This document shows positions 16,052 through 25,067 of a stretch of DNA of 56,664 nt, in pieces. How positions within the stretch are numbered: the first letter of the stretch is position 1; the number at the start of each line of letters is the position of its first letter. A program made the translations under genes and the position numbers. A model generated the notes under the pieces. The model saw only the letters and a list, made by a program, of their open reading frames with translations. It was not told where the DNA came from and ran no database searches. The DNA comes from Ectothiorhodospiraceae bacterium (lineage in GTDB: Bacteria; Pseudomonadota; Gammaproteobacteria; Nitrococcales; Halorhodospiraceae), in NCBI GenBank assembly GCA_003552625.1, contig PUNM01000068.1, positions 1 to 56,664 on the forward strand. The letters are read 5' to 3'.

Positions 16052-17449
16052 CTAATTCCAGTTGTAACGGACACCGGCGAAGAGCTGGTTCCGCTCATAG
16101 CTGCGCGCGGCGATGTTGGAGTTTTTCTCCGAGTGGCTCAGCGTCAGCGTGAAACGCCAAGGCGATTCGGCAGGCTCGAAGGCGTAGGTAGCCGTAACCT
16201 GCCGCAGTGTCGCGCTCTCGGCGCTTTCGTCGCCGCCACGGGCAAGCAATAGCTGGCCCTGATCCGGGGAGGCGCCTTCCCGATAGTAGTAACGGCGGAC
16301 GACGCCGTTGAGGTTCAGCGACTGCTCCGCATCGAGGCGCCAGTGAAGCATGCCGCCGAATTCCAGCTGGTTGCGGCTGTAGAGGTCTTCCCGGGCCTCC
16401 TCCAGGCCGGTACCGGCGCGGGCGAGGATCAGCACGTCCTCGCTGGCGGAGAGCGCGAGACTGCCGGTGAAGTGCGCGCCCAGCGCGTCGCGATCGTCGT
16501 CATCGAAATTGCTGTAGACGAGCCGTGGCTCCAGCCGGGCCTGCAGCGCCGGGTTGAGCATGCGACGCCACTGCGGCGCAAAGCGGGCCTGGGTTCTGAG
16601 GTGGTCCTGATCCAGCCGGACATGCTGGACGCCGCCACCGAGGTGGAATTCGCTGCCGCCTTCGCCGCGCTCCACGCGGTGGGCGGAGGCGTCGAGCAGT
16701 GTCAGATCGACGAGGTCGAAGTCGTCGTGGGCACGCTGCTGGATCCGACCCTGATAACGCCACTGGCGATCATCGACCCACGGTGTGGCATAGTGCAGCC
16801 CGGCCAGCCCTTCCAGGAAGAGGTCGGATTCGCTGGTATCGTCGATGCCGATGGTGACGATCTCCAGCGGGTCCGTGATCTCGAGAATGTCGTCGCTGGA
16901 GGCGAGGACGTTGTCGTCGTATCCGAAACGCCCCTCCACCCAGGCGGTGAAGCTCGCCTGCCGGTCCGCCAGGCGCTGATCGATGGCGGCGATGAATCGC
17001 TGCGCCCGGGCAGCCACGGGTTCCGGGGGATTTCGCTCCATGACCGTCTCGAAGTGCCCGCGCGCCGCCTCATAATCACCGACGGCGAAGAGCGCTCGGG
17101 CGAGCTCAAGACGCCCGCGGTCGTGGCCGGGATCGACGAGGACCACCCGCTCGAAATAGTGTACGGCCCGGTCCGGGCGGTCGGCATAGAGGTGGGCCAA
17201 CCCCGCCACAAGGTCGAAGGTGGGGAGCCCGGCGAGTTCCATCTCGTGCTGATGGGCGAGGTCGGCCGCCGCCTCGTAGTCGCGGCGATCGATCTTGCTC
17301 TGCAGACGATCCGCCATCTCGGCGGCGGCTGCCTCATCGGCAGTCTCGGCCTTTACCGGAGCGCCGATGAGCAGACCGCCGACGAGCACAAGTCCGCCGG
17401 CACGCTGGCCCCACGACGGCACGCGAGATCCCCTAGAAGCCGAAGCCAA
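16052..17449 (-). CDS. TPR plus beta-barrel outer-membrane protein (SLAM/DUF560-like)
   Basis: This 465-aa exported protein has a signal peptide ending near VKAETA (about residue 35), then tetratricopeptide-like helices (about 40-165, for example LAHLYADRPDRAVHYFERVVLVDPGHDRG and FAVGDYEAARGHFETV). The C-terminal region of about 290 residues has alternating strands, many Tyr and Trp, and ends FAGVRYNWN as outer-membrane barrels do. This layout is that of surface lipoprotein assembly modifiers (SLAM), which move proteins to the cell surface. The adjacent FecR-domain protein would be a candidate client; that is inference. It overlaps the 3' end of the upstream YfaZ-like gene by 17 bp. Confidence 0.7.
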   Translation of the reverse strand: MASASRGSRVPSWGQRAGGLVLVGGLLIGAPVKAETADEAAAAEMADRLQSKIDRRDYEAAADLAHQHEMELAGLPTFDLVAGLAHLYADRPDRAVHYFERVVLVDPGHDRGRLELARALFAVGDYEAARGHFETVMERNPPEPVAARAQRFIAAIDQRLADRQASFTAWVEGRFGYDDNVLASSDDILEITDPLEIVTIGIDDTSESDLFLEGLAGLHYATPWVDDRQWRYQGRIQQRAHDDFDLVDLTLLDASAHRVERGEGGSEFHLGGGVQHVRLDQDHLRTQARFAPQWRRMLNPALQARLEPRLVYSNFDDDDRDALGAHFTGSLALSASEDVLILARAGTGLEEAREDLYSRNQLEFGGMLHWRLDAEQSLNLNGVVRRYYYREGASPDQGQLLLARGGDESAESATLRQVTATYAFEPAESPWRFTLTLSHSEKNSNIAARSYERNQLFAGVRYNWN

Positions 17450-17951
17450 AGCCGACGTTCAGGTAGAGCCCGTCCAGGTCGTCCGGGTCGTCATCGCCGA
17501 AAGCATCCCAATTTCCCGAGTTCGTGCTGCGGTAGGCGACCTTGGCGAAGAGGTCCGCGTTGTCACTTGCTTCCAGCCCGAAACGGCCGTAGATGTCGGT
17601 GACCACGTTTTCCGCCGATGCCTGACCGAGCATCAGGCCGATGCTGCTGCTGACCCCGGGCAGGTTGCCGATGGGGTGCTCCGCGGTGAGCCCGCGGATG
17701 TTTGCGCTGGTTCCGCCCTCGCCGTCGAGGGTCTCGTAGTACGCCCCCATGTGCAGGTCGTCAGCGAGGCGAACGGTGAAGTCGAAGGTGTTCGCGGAGA
17801 TATCCCCATCGTCCGCGTCGGAGTCAAAGGCGGTGTAGATCGCGGTGTGGCCGAGTTTGAACTGGAACGTCTCGGCGGCCGCGGGGGTGATGATCAGCGC
17901 GGCGGAGGCGGCGAGGGCCGCGGCCAGGATCCGGTTGTGCTTGATGTCCAT
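17433..17951 (-). CDS. YfaZ-like small outer-membrane barrel, copy 2
   Basis: This 172-aa protein has a signal peptide cleaved near AAAE (residue 26). A compact beta-barrel follows with a C-terminal Phe after GFGFGF, the standard outer-membrane sorting signal. The sequence FQFKLGHTAIYTAFDSDADDGDISANTFDF and ETLDGEGGTSANIRGLTAEH closely parallel the neighbouring gene at 18011-18553, so the two are tandem duplicates that have diverged. YfaZ-type porins are poorly characterised. Its place between the cyclase and FecR genes suggests an envelope role. Confidence 0.8.
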   Translation of the reverse strand: MDIKHNRILAAALAASAALIITPAAAETFQFKLGHTAIYTAFDSDADDGDISANTFDFTVRLADDLHMGAYYETLDGEGGTSANIRGLTAEHPIGNLPGVSSSIGLMLGQASAENVVTDIYGRFGLEASDNADLFAKVAYRSTNSGNWDAFGDDDPDDLDGLYLNVGFGFGF

Positions 17952-18010
17952 GACGACCTCGATTGGGTTGGTATCCGATTTCCGTCTCTGGAAGGCGGCG
18001 GACCGTGGCG

Positions 18011-18553
18011 CTAGAACTGGATGCCGAAGCCGACGCTCAGCGTGAAGCCGTGCATGTCATTGGCCTCATCGGCAGGGCCGGTGTCATCAAATTCCTCGGC
18101 GAAATCGCTGTCCGGCAGGGTTCGGTAGGCCAGCTTGGCGTGGAGGTTGGTGTGGTCGTTGCCGATCAGTGCCACCCGGCCGTAGATGTCGGCCACCAGA
18201 CTGGTGTTGTCCCCGGTGTTGCCGCTGCCGACCATGAAGCCGACGCTGTTGACCAGATCGCCGGTCTGTTGTAAGGCGTATTCGGCGCTGATTCCCTGGA
18301 TATTGGCGCTCGTCCCGCCGGTTCCGTCGAGACGCTCGTGGTAGACGCCGGCGCGCAGTTCGTCATTGACCTGCGTCCCGAATTCGAAAATGTTCGCGGA
18401 GATATCGCTGTCTTCGACATCCGAATCGAGGGCCAGATAAACCGGCGTGTGCGCGTAGTTGAAGAAGAATTCGTGGGCGTGGGCACTGCCCGCAACGGCG
18501 AGACCGGCGATCACCAGGCCTGCACCTACCGTGCGACTGAGCTTGCTCGACAT
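18011..18553 (-). CDS. YfaZ-like small outer-membrane barrel, copy 1
   Basis: This 180-aa paralogue of the next gene downstream has a signal peptide ending AGSAHAHE, shared motifs FNYAHTPVYLALDSDVEDSD, ERLDGTGGTSANIQGISAEY and DIYGRVAL, and a C-terminal Phe (SVGFGIQF). The second ATG (18553), behind GGGGGC, has a better ribosome site than the first at 18565. It is the second gene of the cyclase operon. Acidic loops are consistent with a high-salt exterior. Confidence 0.8.
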   Translation of the reverse strand: MSSKLSRTVGAGLVIAGLAVAGSAHAHEFFFNYAHTPVYLALDSDVEDSDISANIFEFGTQVNDELRAGVYHERLDGTGGTSANIQGISAEYALQQTGDLVNSVGFMVGSGNTGDNTSLVADIYGRVALIGNDHTNLHAKLAYRTLPDSDFAEEFDDTGPADEANDMHGFTLSVGFGIQF

Positions 18554-18596
18554 GAAAGCCCCCATGGGAAAGGTCCGTCTTGGGTGGGTCGGTTTG

Positions 18597-18615
18597 GCGG
18601 GGTTTTAAACCCCGC
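18597..18615. repeat. 19-bp palindrome across the end of the cyclase gene
   Basis: GCGGGGTTT-T-AAACCCCGC has 9-bp perfect arms and covers the cyclase stop codon. On the minus-strand transcript it forms a strong hairpin between the cyclase and the YfaZ-like genes, without a following U-tract. It could be an RNA-processing or attenuation hairpin that sets different levels for the two parts of the operon, or a DNA-binding site. Confidence 0.45.
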
Positions 18616-20662
18616 AAATCGTCGTGGATTCTATTAGCCGGGTGTCAAGGGGGGCAAGACCCGCTTGGTCGATCGTGAAAAGCGTCACCGGCGCCTCGCG
18701 CCCTTTGACCTGGATGCGGTCCACCTCGCGGACGGGCAACTCCGCGTCCAGGCCAGCGGCGGTGTTCTCACTGATCAGCAGCGGTAGACCGTAGTCCTTG
18801 GTGACGCTCTCCACGCGAGCGGCCAGGTTCACCGTGTCGCCCAGCGCCGTGTAGGCTCGACGGTATTCGGAGCCCATGTCGCCAACGCTTGCCCGTCCGC
18901 TGTTGAGGCCGATGCCGATCTCGAAGGTGGGCAATCCCTCGGCCTCGAAGATCGGACCCAGGCGCTGCGCCTCTTCGAGCATAGCCAGCGCAGCTGCGAC
19001 GGCGTTTTGCCGGTGATCCGGGTCGTCCACGGGCGCGCCCCAGAAGGCCATGATCATGTCGCCGACGTACTTATCAATGGTCCCACCCTGCTCGAAGATC
19101 ACCCGGGTCATCGGCGTGAAGAACCGGTTGAGCAGATCCTTGAGCTGCGCAGCGTCAAGTTGTTCAGAGATGGTGGTGAATCCGCGAATATCGGCGAACA
19201 GGACCGTGATCTCCCGTGTCTCGCCCGCCTGGTGATAGGCACCCGGTTGCTCCGCCATCTGTTCCACCAATTGCGGCGGCACGTACTCGCCAAAGCGCTG
19301 CCGCAACTGACGCCGCCGCCGGTATTCGAACGCGAACCCCCAGCCGAGGTTGGCGAAGAGAACGAGCCCGACGGCGGCGAGGGCCGGCAGTTGTTCGAGC
19401 ACAATGCGGTGTTGCTGCCATAGCCACAGGTCCGTGCCGAGTAGCACCCCGCCGAGCGCGGTGGCCGCAACCACGGCGGCCCAGGGCGCAAGAAAGGGCA
19501 GTAGCACCGCTGCGATCATGCCGCTGAGCACGACGGCAATGAGCTCCGCCCCTGAGGCCCAGCTCGGGCGCTGAGGGAGCGGCTCATCACTAAGCATGGC
19601 GGAGATCAGCGTGGCGTGAATCTCGACGCCCGGGAAGGCGGAGCCCACCGGTGTCGGCCGCAGGTCGTAGAGCCCGAGGGCCGTGGTCCCGATCACCGCG
19701 ATTCGTCCCTCGAGGTCTGCACTGTCAACGTTCCCGTGCAGGATCTCCGCGGCGCTGACTGAGGGCATCGTTCCGGGCGGCCCCCGGTAGGGGACCAGGA
19801 GCTGGCCCCGCTCATCGGTGGGTAGGCTGCGATCGCCGAGCTCGACAGCGTCGATGGCACGGATCGAGCCCTGCCGCTCGGTGGCCAACTCGAAGTCCTC
19901 GAGGAGTTGGAAGAGACGGACGCTCTCCAATGCCAGCGTGGGGTAAAGGGCGCCCCGATGGCCCAGCACTAGCGGTGCGCGGCGTACAACTCCGTCGCCG
20001 TCCGGCAAGGCCGTAAAGAAACCGGCCCCGTCAGCGGCTTCCTGAAGAAGGGCGCGATTGCCGGTGTAGGCCGGCAGGCGGGGGACAGCCAACGGCCGCC
20101 CGGAGGCGTCGATTTCGGTCCGGGCCGGCTCCGGCAGAGCACCGCTCTGCCCGTTGTCGCGGTCGGTGTGCAGGAAGTAACCGAGCACCGTCTCCCCGGC
20201 GCCCAGGCTCTCCGCCAGGCGGTGATCGCCGTCGAGTCGCGGTGCCAATTCCTTCAGCGCCTGATGTAGCTGCTCGTCTTCCGTAGCCGATGCGACGCGT
20301 TCGGCCGGGTTGCGTTCCGGCTCGGCGAAGACCATATCGAAGGCGGCGATTACTACGCCAGCCTCCCAGAGCGCGTCGAGCAGTTCGGCGACGGTGGCGC
20401 GCGGCCACGGCCAGCGACCAATTTCCGAAAGGCTGCGCTCGTCCACGTCAACGATCACCACCGTCTCATCGTCCGCGGATGCCCAATCGAGTGCCGCGGC
20501 AGAGCGTACCTTCTGATCGTAGTAGAAGCGTTCCCCTGTCTTGATTGCGGCTCCGACCGGTCCGTCGTCGATCTGGCTGACAAGAACCGTGGCCAAGGCC
20601 ACGGCCAGCCCGATCAGCAGGGGCCAAAGCCGATTCCGAAGCGCTCGTGGAGTAAAGGCCAT
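18605..20662 (-). CDS. CHASE2-domain class III nucleotide cyclase (likely adenylate cyclase)
   Basis: This 685-aa membrane protein has an N-terminal membrane segment, a CHASE2 extracytoplasmic sensor (about 35-320; DETVVIVDVDERSLSEIGRWPWPR is its hallmark), three membrane helices (about 345-425), and a class III cyclase domain (about 450-620). Both metal-binding Asp are present (FADIRGFT and GDMIMAFWG). K in IDKYVGD and T in AYTALGD favour ATP, and N and R in VNLAARVE stabilise the transition state. It would make cAMP in response to a periplasmic signal. ATG 20662 is preferred over a TTG 57 bases upstream. It leads the YfaZ/barrel/FecR gene set. Confidence 0.88.
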   Translation of the reverse strand: MAFTPRALRNRLWPLLIGLAVALATVLVSQIDDGPVGAAIKTGERFYYDQKVRSAAALDWASADDETVVIVDVDERSLSEIGRWPWPRATVAELLDALWEAGVVIAAFDMVFAEPERNPAERVASATEDEQLHQALKELAPRLDGDHRLAESLGAGETVLGYFLHTDRDNGQSGALPEPARTEIDASGRPLAVPRLPAYTGNRALLQEAADGAGFFTALPDGDGVVRRAPLVLGHRGALYPTLALESVRLFQLLEDFELATERQGSIRAIDAVELGDRSLPTDERGQLLVPYRGPPGTMPSVSAAEILHGNVDSADLEGRIAVIGTTALGLYDLRPTPVGSAFPGVEIHATLISAMLSDEPLPQRPSWASGAELIAVVLSGMIAAVLLPFLAPWAAVVAATALGGVLLGTDLWLWQQHRIVLEQLPALAAVGLVLFANLGWGFAFEYRRRRQLRQRFGEYVPPQLVEQMAEQPGAYHQAGETREITVLFADIRGFTTISEQLDAAQLKDLLNRFFTPMTRVIFEQGGTIDKYVGDMIMAFWGAPVDDPDHRQNAVAAALAMLEEAQRLGPIFEAEGLPTFEIGIGLNSGRASVGDMGSEYRRAYTALGDTVNLAARVESVTKDYGLPLLISENTAAGLDAELPVREVDRIQVKGREAPVTLFTIDQAGLAPLDTRLIESTTICGV

Positions 20663-20735
20663 GGGGACCGGGTCCGAGTGAAAGGGGTCCAGTCTCGCCC
20701 AGCGAGCAAAGGCCGACAAGCCTTGGGGGAATCGC

Positions 20736-22235
20736 TCAGGTCCCGCAGAACGTGCGTGTTACTTGCTGTCCGGGGCCCGGAGGTTGGGCTAGATCCTCGT
20801 GACCGGGGTGGTCCTCGTACGGGTCTTGCAGCACCGTCAGCAAGCGCTCCATGGGGTGGAAGTCGAAGCGTTGGGTGGCCGCATCCACGGCCCACTGCGC
20901 CAGGTGGTTGCGGAGAATGTAGGCCGGGTTGGTGGCGCGCATGGCCGCTTGACGCTCTTCGTCGCAGCGCATCTCCTGGCCAAGGCGGTGGCGCCACCCC
21001 TCGGCCCATGCGTCGAAGGCCCCCGGGTCATCGAAGAGCCTGCGTACCGGTGTATCGTCTCGCGGGTGTGTGCCTGGGAGGACACACAGGCGACGGAAAA
21101 ACAGAGTCCAGTCGACGCTCTCCTGCTGCAGCAGCGTCAGCAGGCGGCTGATGAGTGCTGTGTCGTCGTCCGCGGCCTGGCGCAAGCCCAGCTTGGCGCG
21201 CAGCCGGCGTTGATAGGCTGCATCGTAGCGGGCCTGGAACCGGTCGAGGGCGTCGTGGGCCTCGGCCAGCGCGATGTCCATATCGTGGTGGAGCAGGGGC
21301 AGAAGCGCTTCGGCCAGGCGAGCCAGGTTCCACTCGGCGATCGCCGGCTGACGGTCGTAGGCGTAGCGGCCGTAGACGTCGATCGCGCTGTAGACCGTCT
21401 GGGGCGCATAGGTATCGAGGAAGCCGAAGGGGCCATAGTCGATGGTCTCACCGGCGAGGGAGAGGTTGTCGGTATTCATGACGCCGTGGATGAACCCTAC
21501 GGCCATCCAGTCGGCGATCAGCTCCGCGGTCTGGTCCACGACCCGCTCGAGCAGGGCTGCTGCCGGACGCTCTGACCGGCGCAGATCGGGGGCGTTGCGT
21601 GCCAGGAAGTGTGCCACGAGTTGGCGGACGCCGGCGGTGTCGCCGCGGCGGTGGAAGTACTCGAAGGTGCCGACCCGGATATGGCTGCGCGCGGTGCGGG
21701 TCAGAACGGCACCGGGCTCCGGCTGAAAGCGGGTGACCGTCTCGCCGGTGGCGACCGCTGCCAGGGAACGCGTTGTGGGGATGCCCAGGGCGGCCATGGC
21801 CTCGCTTGCCAGGTACTCCCGCACCACAGGCCCGATAGGCGCGCGGCCATCACCGCCGCGGGAGTACGGCGTGCGCCCGCACCCTTTGAGCTGGATGTCG
21901 TGGAGGGTTCCTTCCCGGTCGGGCAGTGCGCCAAGAACGATGGCGCGGCCGTCGCCGAGCTGAGGGACAAAGTGGCCGAACTGGTGCCCGGCGTAAGCGA
22001 GAGCCTGGGGCTCGGTGCCAGCAGGTGAACGATTGCCGGCTAGGGCCGCCAGGGTCTGGCTGTCGCCGAGGGCGTCCGGGTCGAGCCCGAGGGAGGCGGC
22101 AAGAGGCGCATTGATGCGGATCCAGCAGGGCTCGCGCACGGGCGTCGGGGCAACGCGACTACTGCCGCCCGGCGGAAGTGCGTCGTAGGGCTGCTGCCAG
22201 GCTGCCTCATCCAGTACGGACGCGGGGGCACGCAT
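20736..22235 (-). CDS. selO: SelO (YdiU) family protein adenylyltransferase
   Basis: This 499-aa pseudokinase-fold enzyme transfers AMP to Ser, Thr or Tyr of protein targets. Family signatures include YAGHQFGHFVPQLGDGRA, LKGCGRTPYSRGGDGRA, VREYLASEAMAALGIPTTRSL and HGVMNTDNLSLAGETIDYGPFGFLD, the last containing the metal-binding Asn and Asp and the catalytic Asp. Length matches the usual 480-490 aa. ATG 22235 with GAGGT upstream is chosen; the frame extends further but with non-protein-like sequence. SelO links to redox stress in E. coli. Unlike many homologues it ends in a shortened C-terminus (VTRTFCGT) that still contains the Cys which can form the SelO disulfide. Confidence 0.9.
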   Translation of the reverse strand: MRAPASVLDEAAWQQPYDALPPGGSSRVAPTPVREPCWIRINAPLAASLGLDPDALGDSQTLAALAGNRSPAGTEPQALAYAGHQFGHFVPQLGDGRAIVLGALPDREGTLHDIQLKGCGRTPYSRGGDGRAPIGPVVREYLASEAMAALGIPTTRSLAAVATGETVTRFQPEPGAVLTRTARSHIRVGTFEYFHRRGDTAGVRQLVAHFLARNAPDLRRSERPAAALLERVVDQTAELIADWMAVGFIHGVMNTDNLSLAGETIDYGPFGFLDTYAPQTVYSAIDVYGRYAYDRQPAIAEWNLARLAEALLPLLHHDMDIALAEAHDALDRFQARYDAAYQRRLRAKLGLRQAADDDTALISRLLTLLQQESVDWTLFFRRLCVLPGTHPRDDTPVRRLFDDPGAFDAWAEGWRHRLGQEMRCDEERQAAMRATNPAYILRNHLAQWAVDAATQRFDFHPMERLLTVLQDPYEDHPGHEDLAQPPGPGQQVTRTFCGT

Positions 22236-22321
22236 GGGGACCTCGCTACGATGGCTGACGGTCCCAGCATGGCGTACTCCGGCTCCGATTACGCCCCACA
22301 CAGGGCGGTGGATTCCGGTCT

Positions 22322-22525
22322 CTATGGTGTGTCGTCGCGGCCCGGGGGGTGACCGACCCACGGGGGGCGTGGCCAGTGCTCCCACTGATCAGCGAGTTTG
22401 CGGCCGATCTCCACGGAGACCGCTTCGAAGAGCTGCCGTTGCAGCTCCACGGCCGACTCCGTGGAGCCACTGAAGAGCTCCAGGGCCTCTTGCGGCGTCA
22501 GATCCACCTCGATGGTGACTTTCAT
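22322..22525 (-). CDS. DUF6489-like small protein
   Basis: This 67-aa protein opens MKVTIEVDLTPQEALELF, the pattern of the DUF6489 family found near phasin/polyhydroxyalkanoate and envelope genes. Helical character continues (ESAVELQRQLFEAVSVEIGRKLADQWEHW). The ATG is preceded by GGGGAG at good spacing. It lies just upstream of selO on the same strand, 86 bp away. Function unknown. Confidence 0.6.
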   Translation of the reverse strand: MKVTIEVDLTPQEALELFSGSTESAVELQRQLFEAVSVEIGRKLADQWEHWPRPPWVGHPPGRDDTP

Positions 22526-22600
22526 GGCGCGATCTCCCCGGTAAGTCCGTATTTTCAGCCCAGCACACCGACCGCTCGGTCGTCGAGCGGCGTGTTTGGT

Positions 22601-23821
22601 TCACGGGGTACGCGGTCGCTTTGGCGTTGCCGGCAGCGGACGGGGCAGGAGCACGGACTGCCGCAAAACCCACTCCGCGGGTCCCATGCGGAAATAACGC
22701 AGCCAGAACGGAGCTGCGACAAGGAGGAATGCCCAGATCCCGACCACGATGAGTAGCTGTGCCGGCCGGCCCACTTCGCCGTAGAGGCCCAGGCCATGGC
22801 CGTAGAAGATGGCGGTGCAAAGCACCGTCTGCAGCAGGTATGCGGTCATGGCCGTGCGTCCGACGGCGGTCAGCGGTCGGAGCATGAAGCCCAGCCAGCC
22901 GCTGCGCACGGCGAGGATGATCAGTGCAGCCCACCCTGCAGCCAGGAAGGGGACCGCCAACTGGTTAAGCTGTGCACCGATGAAAAAGCCGCTGAGCAGT
23001 TCCCAGTCGCGCCACTCCCGGTAGGCGATGCCGATAACACTGAGCGGCAGACCGACCCCGAAGCCCACAAGGCTCCAGCGCCGGTAGGCCGCCAGCGACC
23101 AGGAGCCGCTGAGGAAACCGGATTTATAGGCGGCCATGCCGACGAGCATGCAGCCCAGAGTCAGCCAGCCAAGTCGCGCCGGGGTGCCGATCAAATAGCG
23201 GGTCAGGGCCTCCGGGATGCGTTGTTCCATCTGGGTCCACCACCCCCCCTGATAGGCGGCGATGGTAGCCATGACCTCCTCGTGAACCGGTGGGGAGGCC
23301 GAGGCGAGCTTGATAAACCCCGCGGCGGGCAACAGGGTCAGGCCCCAGCCGGCGGCCATGGTGAGGACGATCGGGACCAGGTACAGGATGATCCCCCAGC
23401 GCAGAAGCCACGCGGCGGAGCGGTGCGCAAACAAGAGCAGAAATGCGCCGATGGCCGCGTAGATCAGCAGGATGTCGCCCATCCACAGCAGCAGACCGTG
23501 GGCGAGCCCGATCAGACCCAGTGCCAGCATCCGCCGACGATGGGCCCGGCCGGGGTCAATGCCGGCGGCGTGGTTGCGCTCGGCGAGCAGCAGGGTGCTG
23601 GCCCCGAAGAGGGCAGCGAAGAGGGCGATGAACTTCCCTTCGAAGAAGATGTGTCCGAAGACCCAGACGGCGTAGTCGCCGCCTTCGAACCCGCCAAGCA
23701 GGGTCGGGCTGAGCAGCCCCGCCACCGGCATGGCGAACAGCTGGACGTTGATGACCAGGATGCCGAGGACGGCGACACCGCGCAGGCAGTCGATGGTCTT
23801 CAGTCGGGAGCCGTGGGCCAT
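22601..23821 (-). CDS. DUF418-domain multi-pass membrane protein
   Basis: This 406-aa inner-membrane protein has about ten hydrophobic helices. The N-terminus RLKTIDCLRGVAVLGILVINV and the C-terminal block with LTAVGRTAMTAYLLQTVLCTAIFYG, LYGEVGRPAQLLIVVGIWAFLLVAAPFWLRYFRMGPAEWVLR match the DUF418 family (YeiB-like), related to acyltransferase_3-type membrane enzymes. No enzymatic role is proven. It is divergently arranged with the following hydrolase gene across a 118-bp gap. Confidence 0.85.
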   Translation of the reverse strand: MAHGSRLKTIDCLRGVAVLGILVINVQLFAMPVAGLLSPTLLGGFEGGDYAVWVFGHIFFEGKFIALFAALFGASTLLLAERNHAAGIDPGRAHRRRMLALGLIGLAHGLLLWMGDILLIYAAIGAFLLLFAHRSAAWLLRWGIILYLVPIVLTMAAGWGLTLLPAAGFIKLASASPPVHEEVMATIAAYQGGWWTQMEQRIPEALTRYLIGTPARLGWLTLGCMLVGMAAYKSGFLSGSWSLAAYRRWSLVGFGVGLPLSVIGIAYREWRDWELLSGFFIGAQLNQLAVPFLAAGWAALIILAVRSGWLGFMLRPLTAVGRTAMTAYLLQTVLCTAIFYGHGLGLYGEVGRPAQLLIVVGIWAFLLVAAPFWLRYFRMGPAEWVLRQSVLLPRPLPATPKRPRTP

Positions 23822-23939
23822 GGTAGGTCCGGAAGTTCACGTGGCTGACGCGGGCAGGATACCGGATACGACTGGCATTGAAACGGGGAGGCCTGGCATC
23901 TTTGCCGGCTTGACCGCAAGTTGAGGTGGTTTTAAAGCG

Positions 23940-25067
23940 ATGGATCCGGCGACCCACGCTCTCAGCGGCGCACTTCTCAACCGAGTGGCGGCGCCCCGCG
24001 AACTGGCGCCGCCGCGGTTCACGCTGGCCGAGCGCACCGGCCTTGGGGCGGTGGCCGCGCTGTGGCCGGATATCGATTGGTTTCTCGGGTTGCTGATCGA
24101 GGATCCGCTGGTCTACCTCAACCTGCACCGGGGCGAGACCCACTCACTGATACTCCTGCCCTTGTGGGCGCTTTTGCTTGGCTGGTTGTCGGCACGCCTG
24201 TGGTGGAGAGGACCGCGGGACTGGCGCGACGGTGCGCTGATCTTTGCCCTGGGGATTGGGATCCATATCGTCGGTGACTGGATCACGAACTTCGGTACGC
24301 AGCTCTTTGCTCCATTCTCACGGGAGACGTTCAGCTTCCCGAGCACCTTCATTGTGGACCCCTGGATTACCGGTTTTCTTATCCTGGGCCTGCTCATGTG
24401 CTGTTTCCGCGGGGGGCGGCTATGGGCCGGTGTCGGTTTGGGCGGAGCGACGGCCATCGTGGTCCTTCAGGGAAGCTTGATGCTCCACGCTCAGGAATAC
24501 GCGCGGGCCGAGGCCGAGCAGCGCGGCCTGTATGGTGCGCGGGTGCACGCCATGGCCCAGCCCTTGAGTCCCTTTCACTGGCGGCTCTTTATCGAGGGGG
24601 ACGCCTACCAGCTCAGCGCCCATCTGGGTCTGTTCAGCAGTCGGAGTGAGGTGGATCCCGACGCGGGTATTTGGCAGCGACACTGGCAGATGTTTCAGCC
24701 GCCGGACGACTTGGTCTGGGAGGCCTTTCCGCGTTTCGGTGAGGGGCCGTCGCAGGCCTGGGGGCACAAGGCGTGGCACCGGCCGGAGATGGCGGAGTTC
24801 CGCCAGTTCGCCGAGCTACCGTACCTGCGCAAGTGGGTCCGGCACGAAGGCGATCCATGCGCAGTTTTCGCCGATCTGCGCTTTCGGATCGCGCAGGTAC
24901 CGCCCCCTTTTCAGTACGCCATTTGCCGCAGCGATACCGGGGAGTGGCGGCGAGAAGCCGTGGACTACTGGGATATCCTCATCGAGGAAATCGATCCGCC
25001 GCTGCTGCGCGGGCCGTCCGCGCGCGACCGGGGTGCCTGGCCGACGGCGCCCGGGCAACCGGGCTAG
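23940..25067 (+). CDS. Membrane-bound metal-dependent hydrolase (YdjM/DUF457 type)
   Basis: This 375-aa protein has the metal-ligand pattern of this family near the N-terminus: H6 in DPATHALSG, PDIDW near residue 42, and GETHSL near residue 62. About five membrane helices follow (about 70-190) and then a soluble C-terminal region of about 180 aa. YdjM-like proteins are SOS-linked in E. coli, but no LexA box was noticed here. Its TAG and the TAG of the convergent reductase gene overlap by two bases at 25065-25066. Confidence 0.82.
   Translation: MDPATHALSGALLNRVAAPRELAPPRFTLAERTGLGAVAALWPDIDWFLGLLIEDPLVYLNLHRGETHSLILLPLWALLLGWLSARLWWRGPRDWRDGALIFALGIGIHIVGDWITNFGTQLFAPFSRETFSFPSTFIVDPWITGFLILGLLMCCFRGGRLWAGVGLGGATAIVVLQGSLMLHAQEYARAEAEQRGLYGARVHAMAQPLSPFHWRLFIEGDAYQLSAHLGLFSSRSEVDPDAGIWQRHWQMFQPPDDLVWEAFPRFGEGPSQAWGHKAWHRPEMAEFRQFAELPYLRKWVRHEGDPCAVFADLRFRIAQVPPPFQYAICRSDTGEWRREAVDYWDILIEEIDPPLLRGPSARDRGAWPTAPGQPG

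Noticed and set aside
16343-17602. A 419-codon plus-strand open frame
   Set aside because: It is antisense to the TPR/beta-barrel gene, whose signal peptide, repeats and terminal strand are clearly real.
22796-23848. A 350-codon plus-strand open frame
   Set aside because: It is antisense to the DUF418 membrane gene and has Gly/Gln/Glu-rich low-complexity sequence with no family signature.
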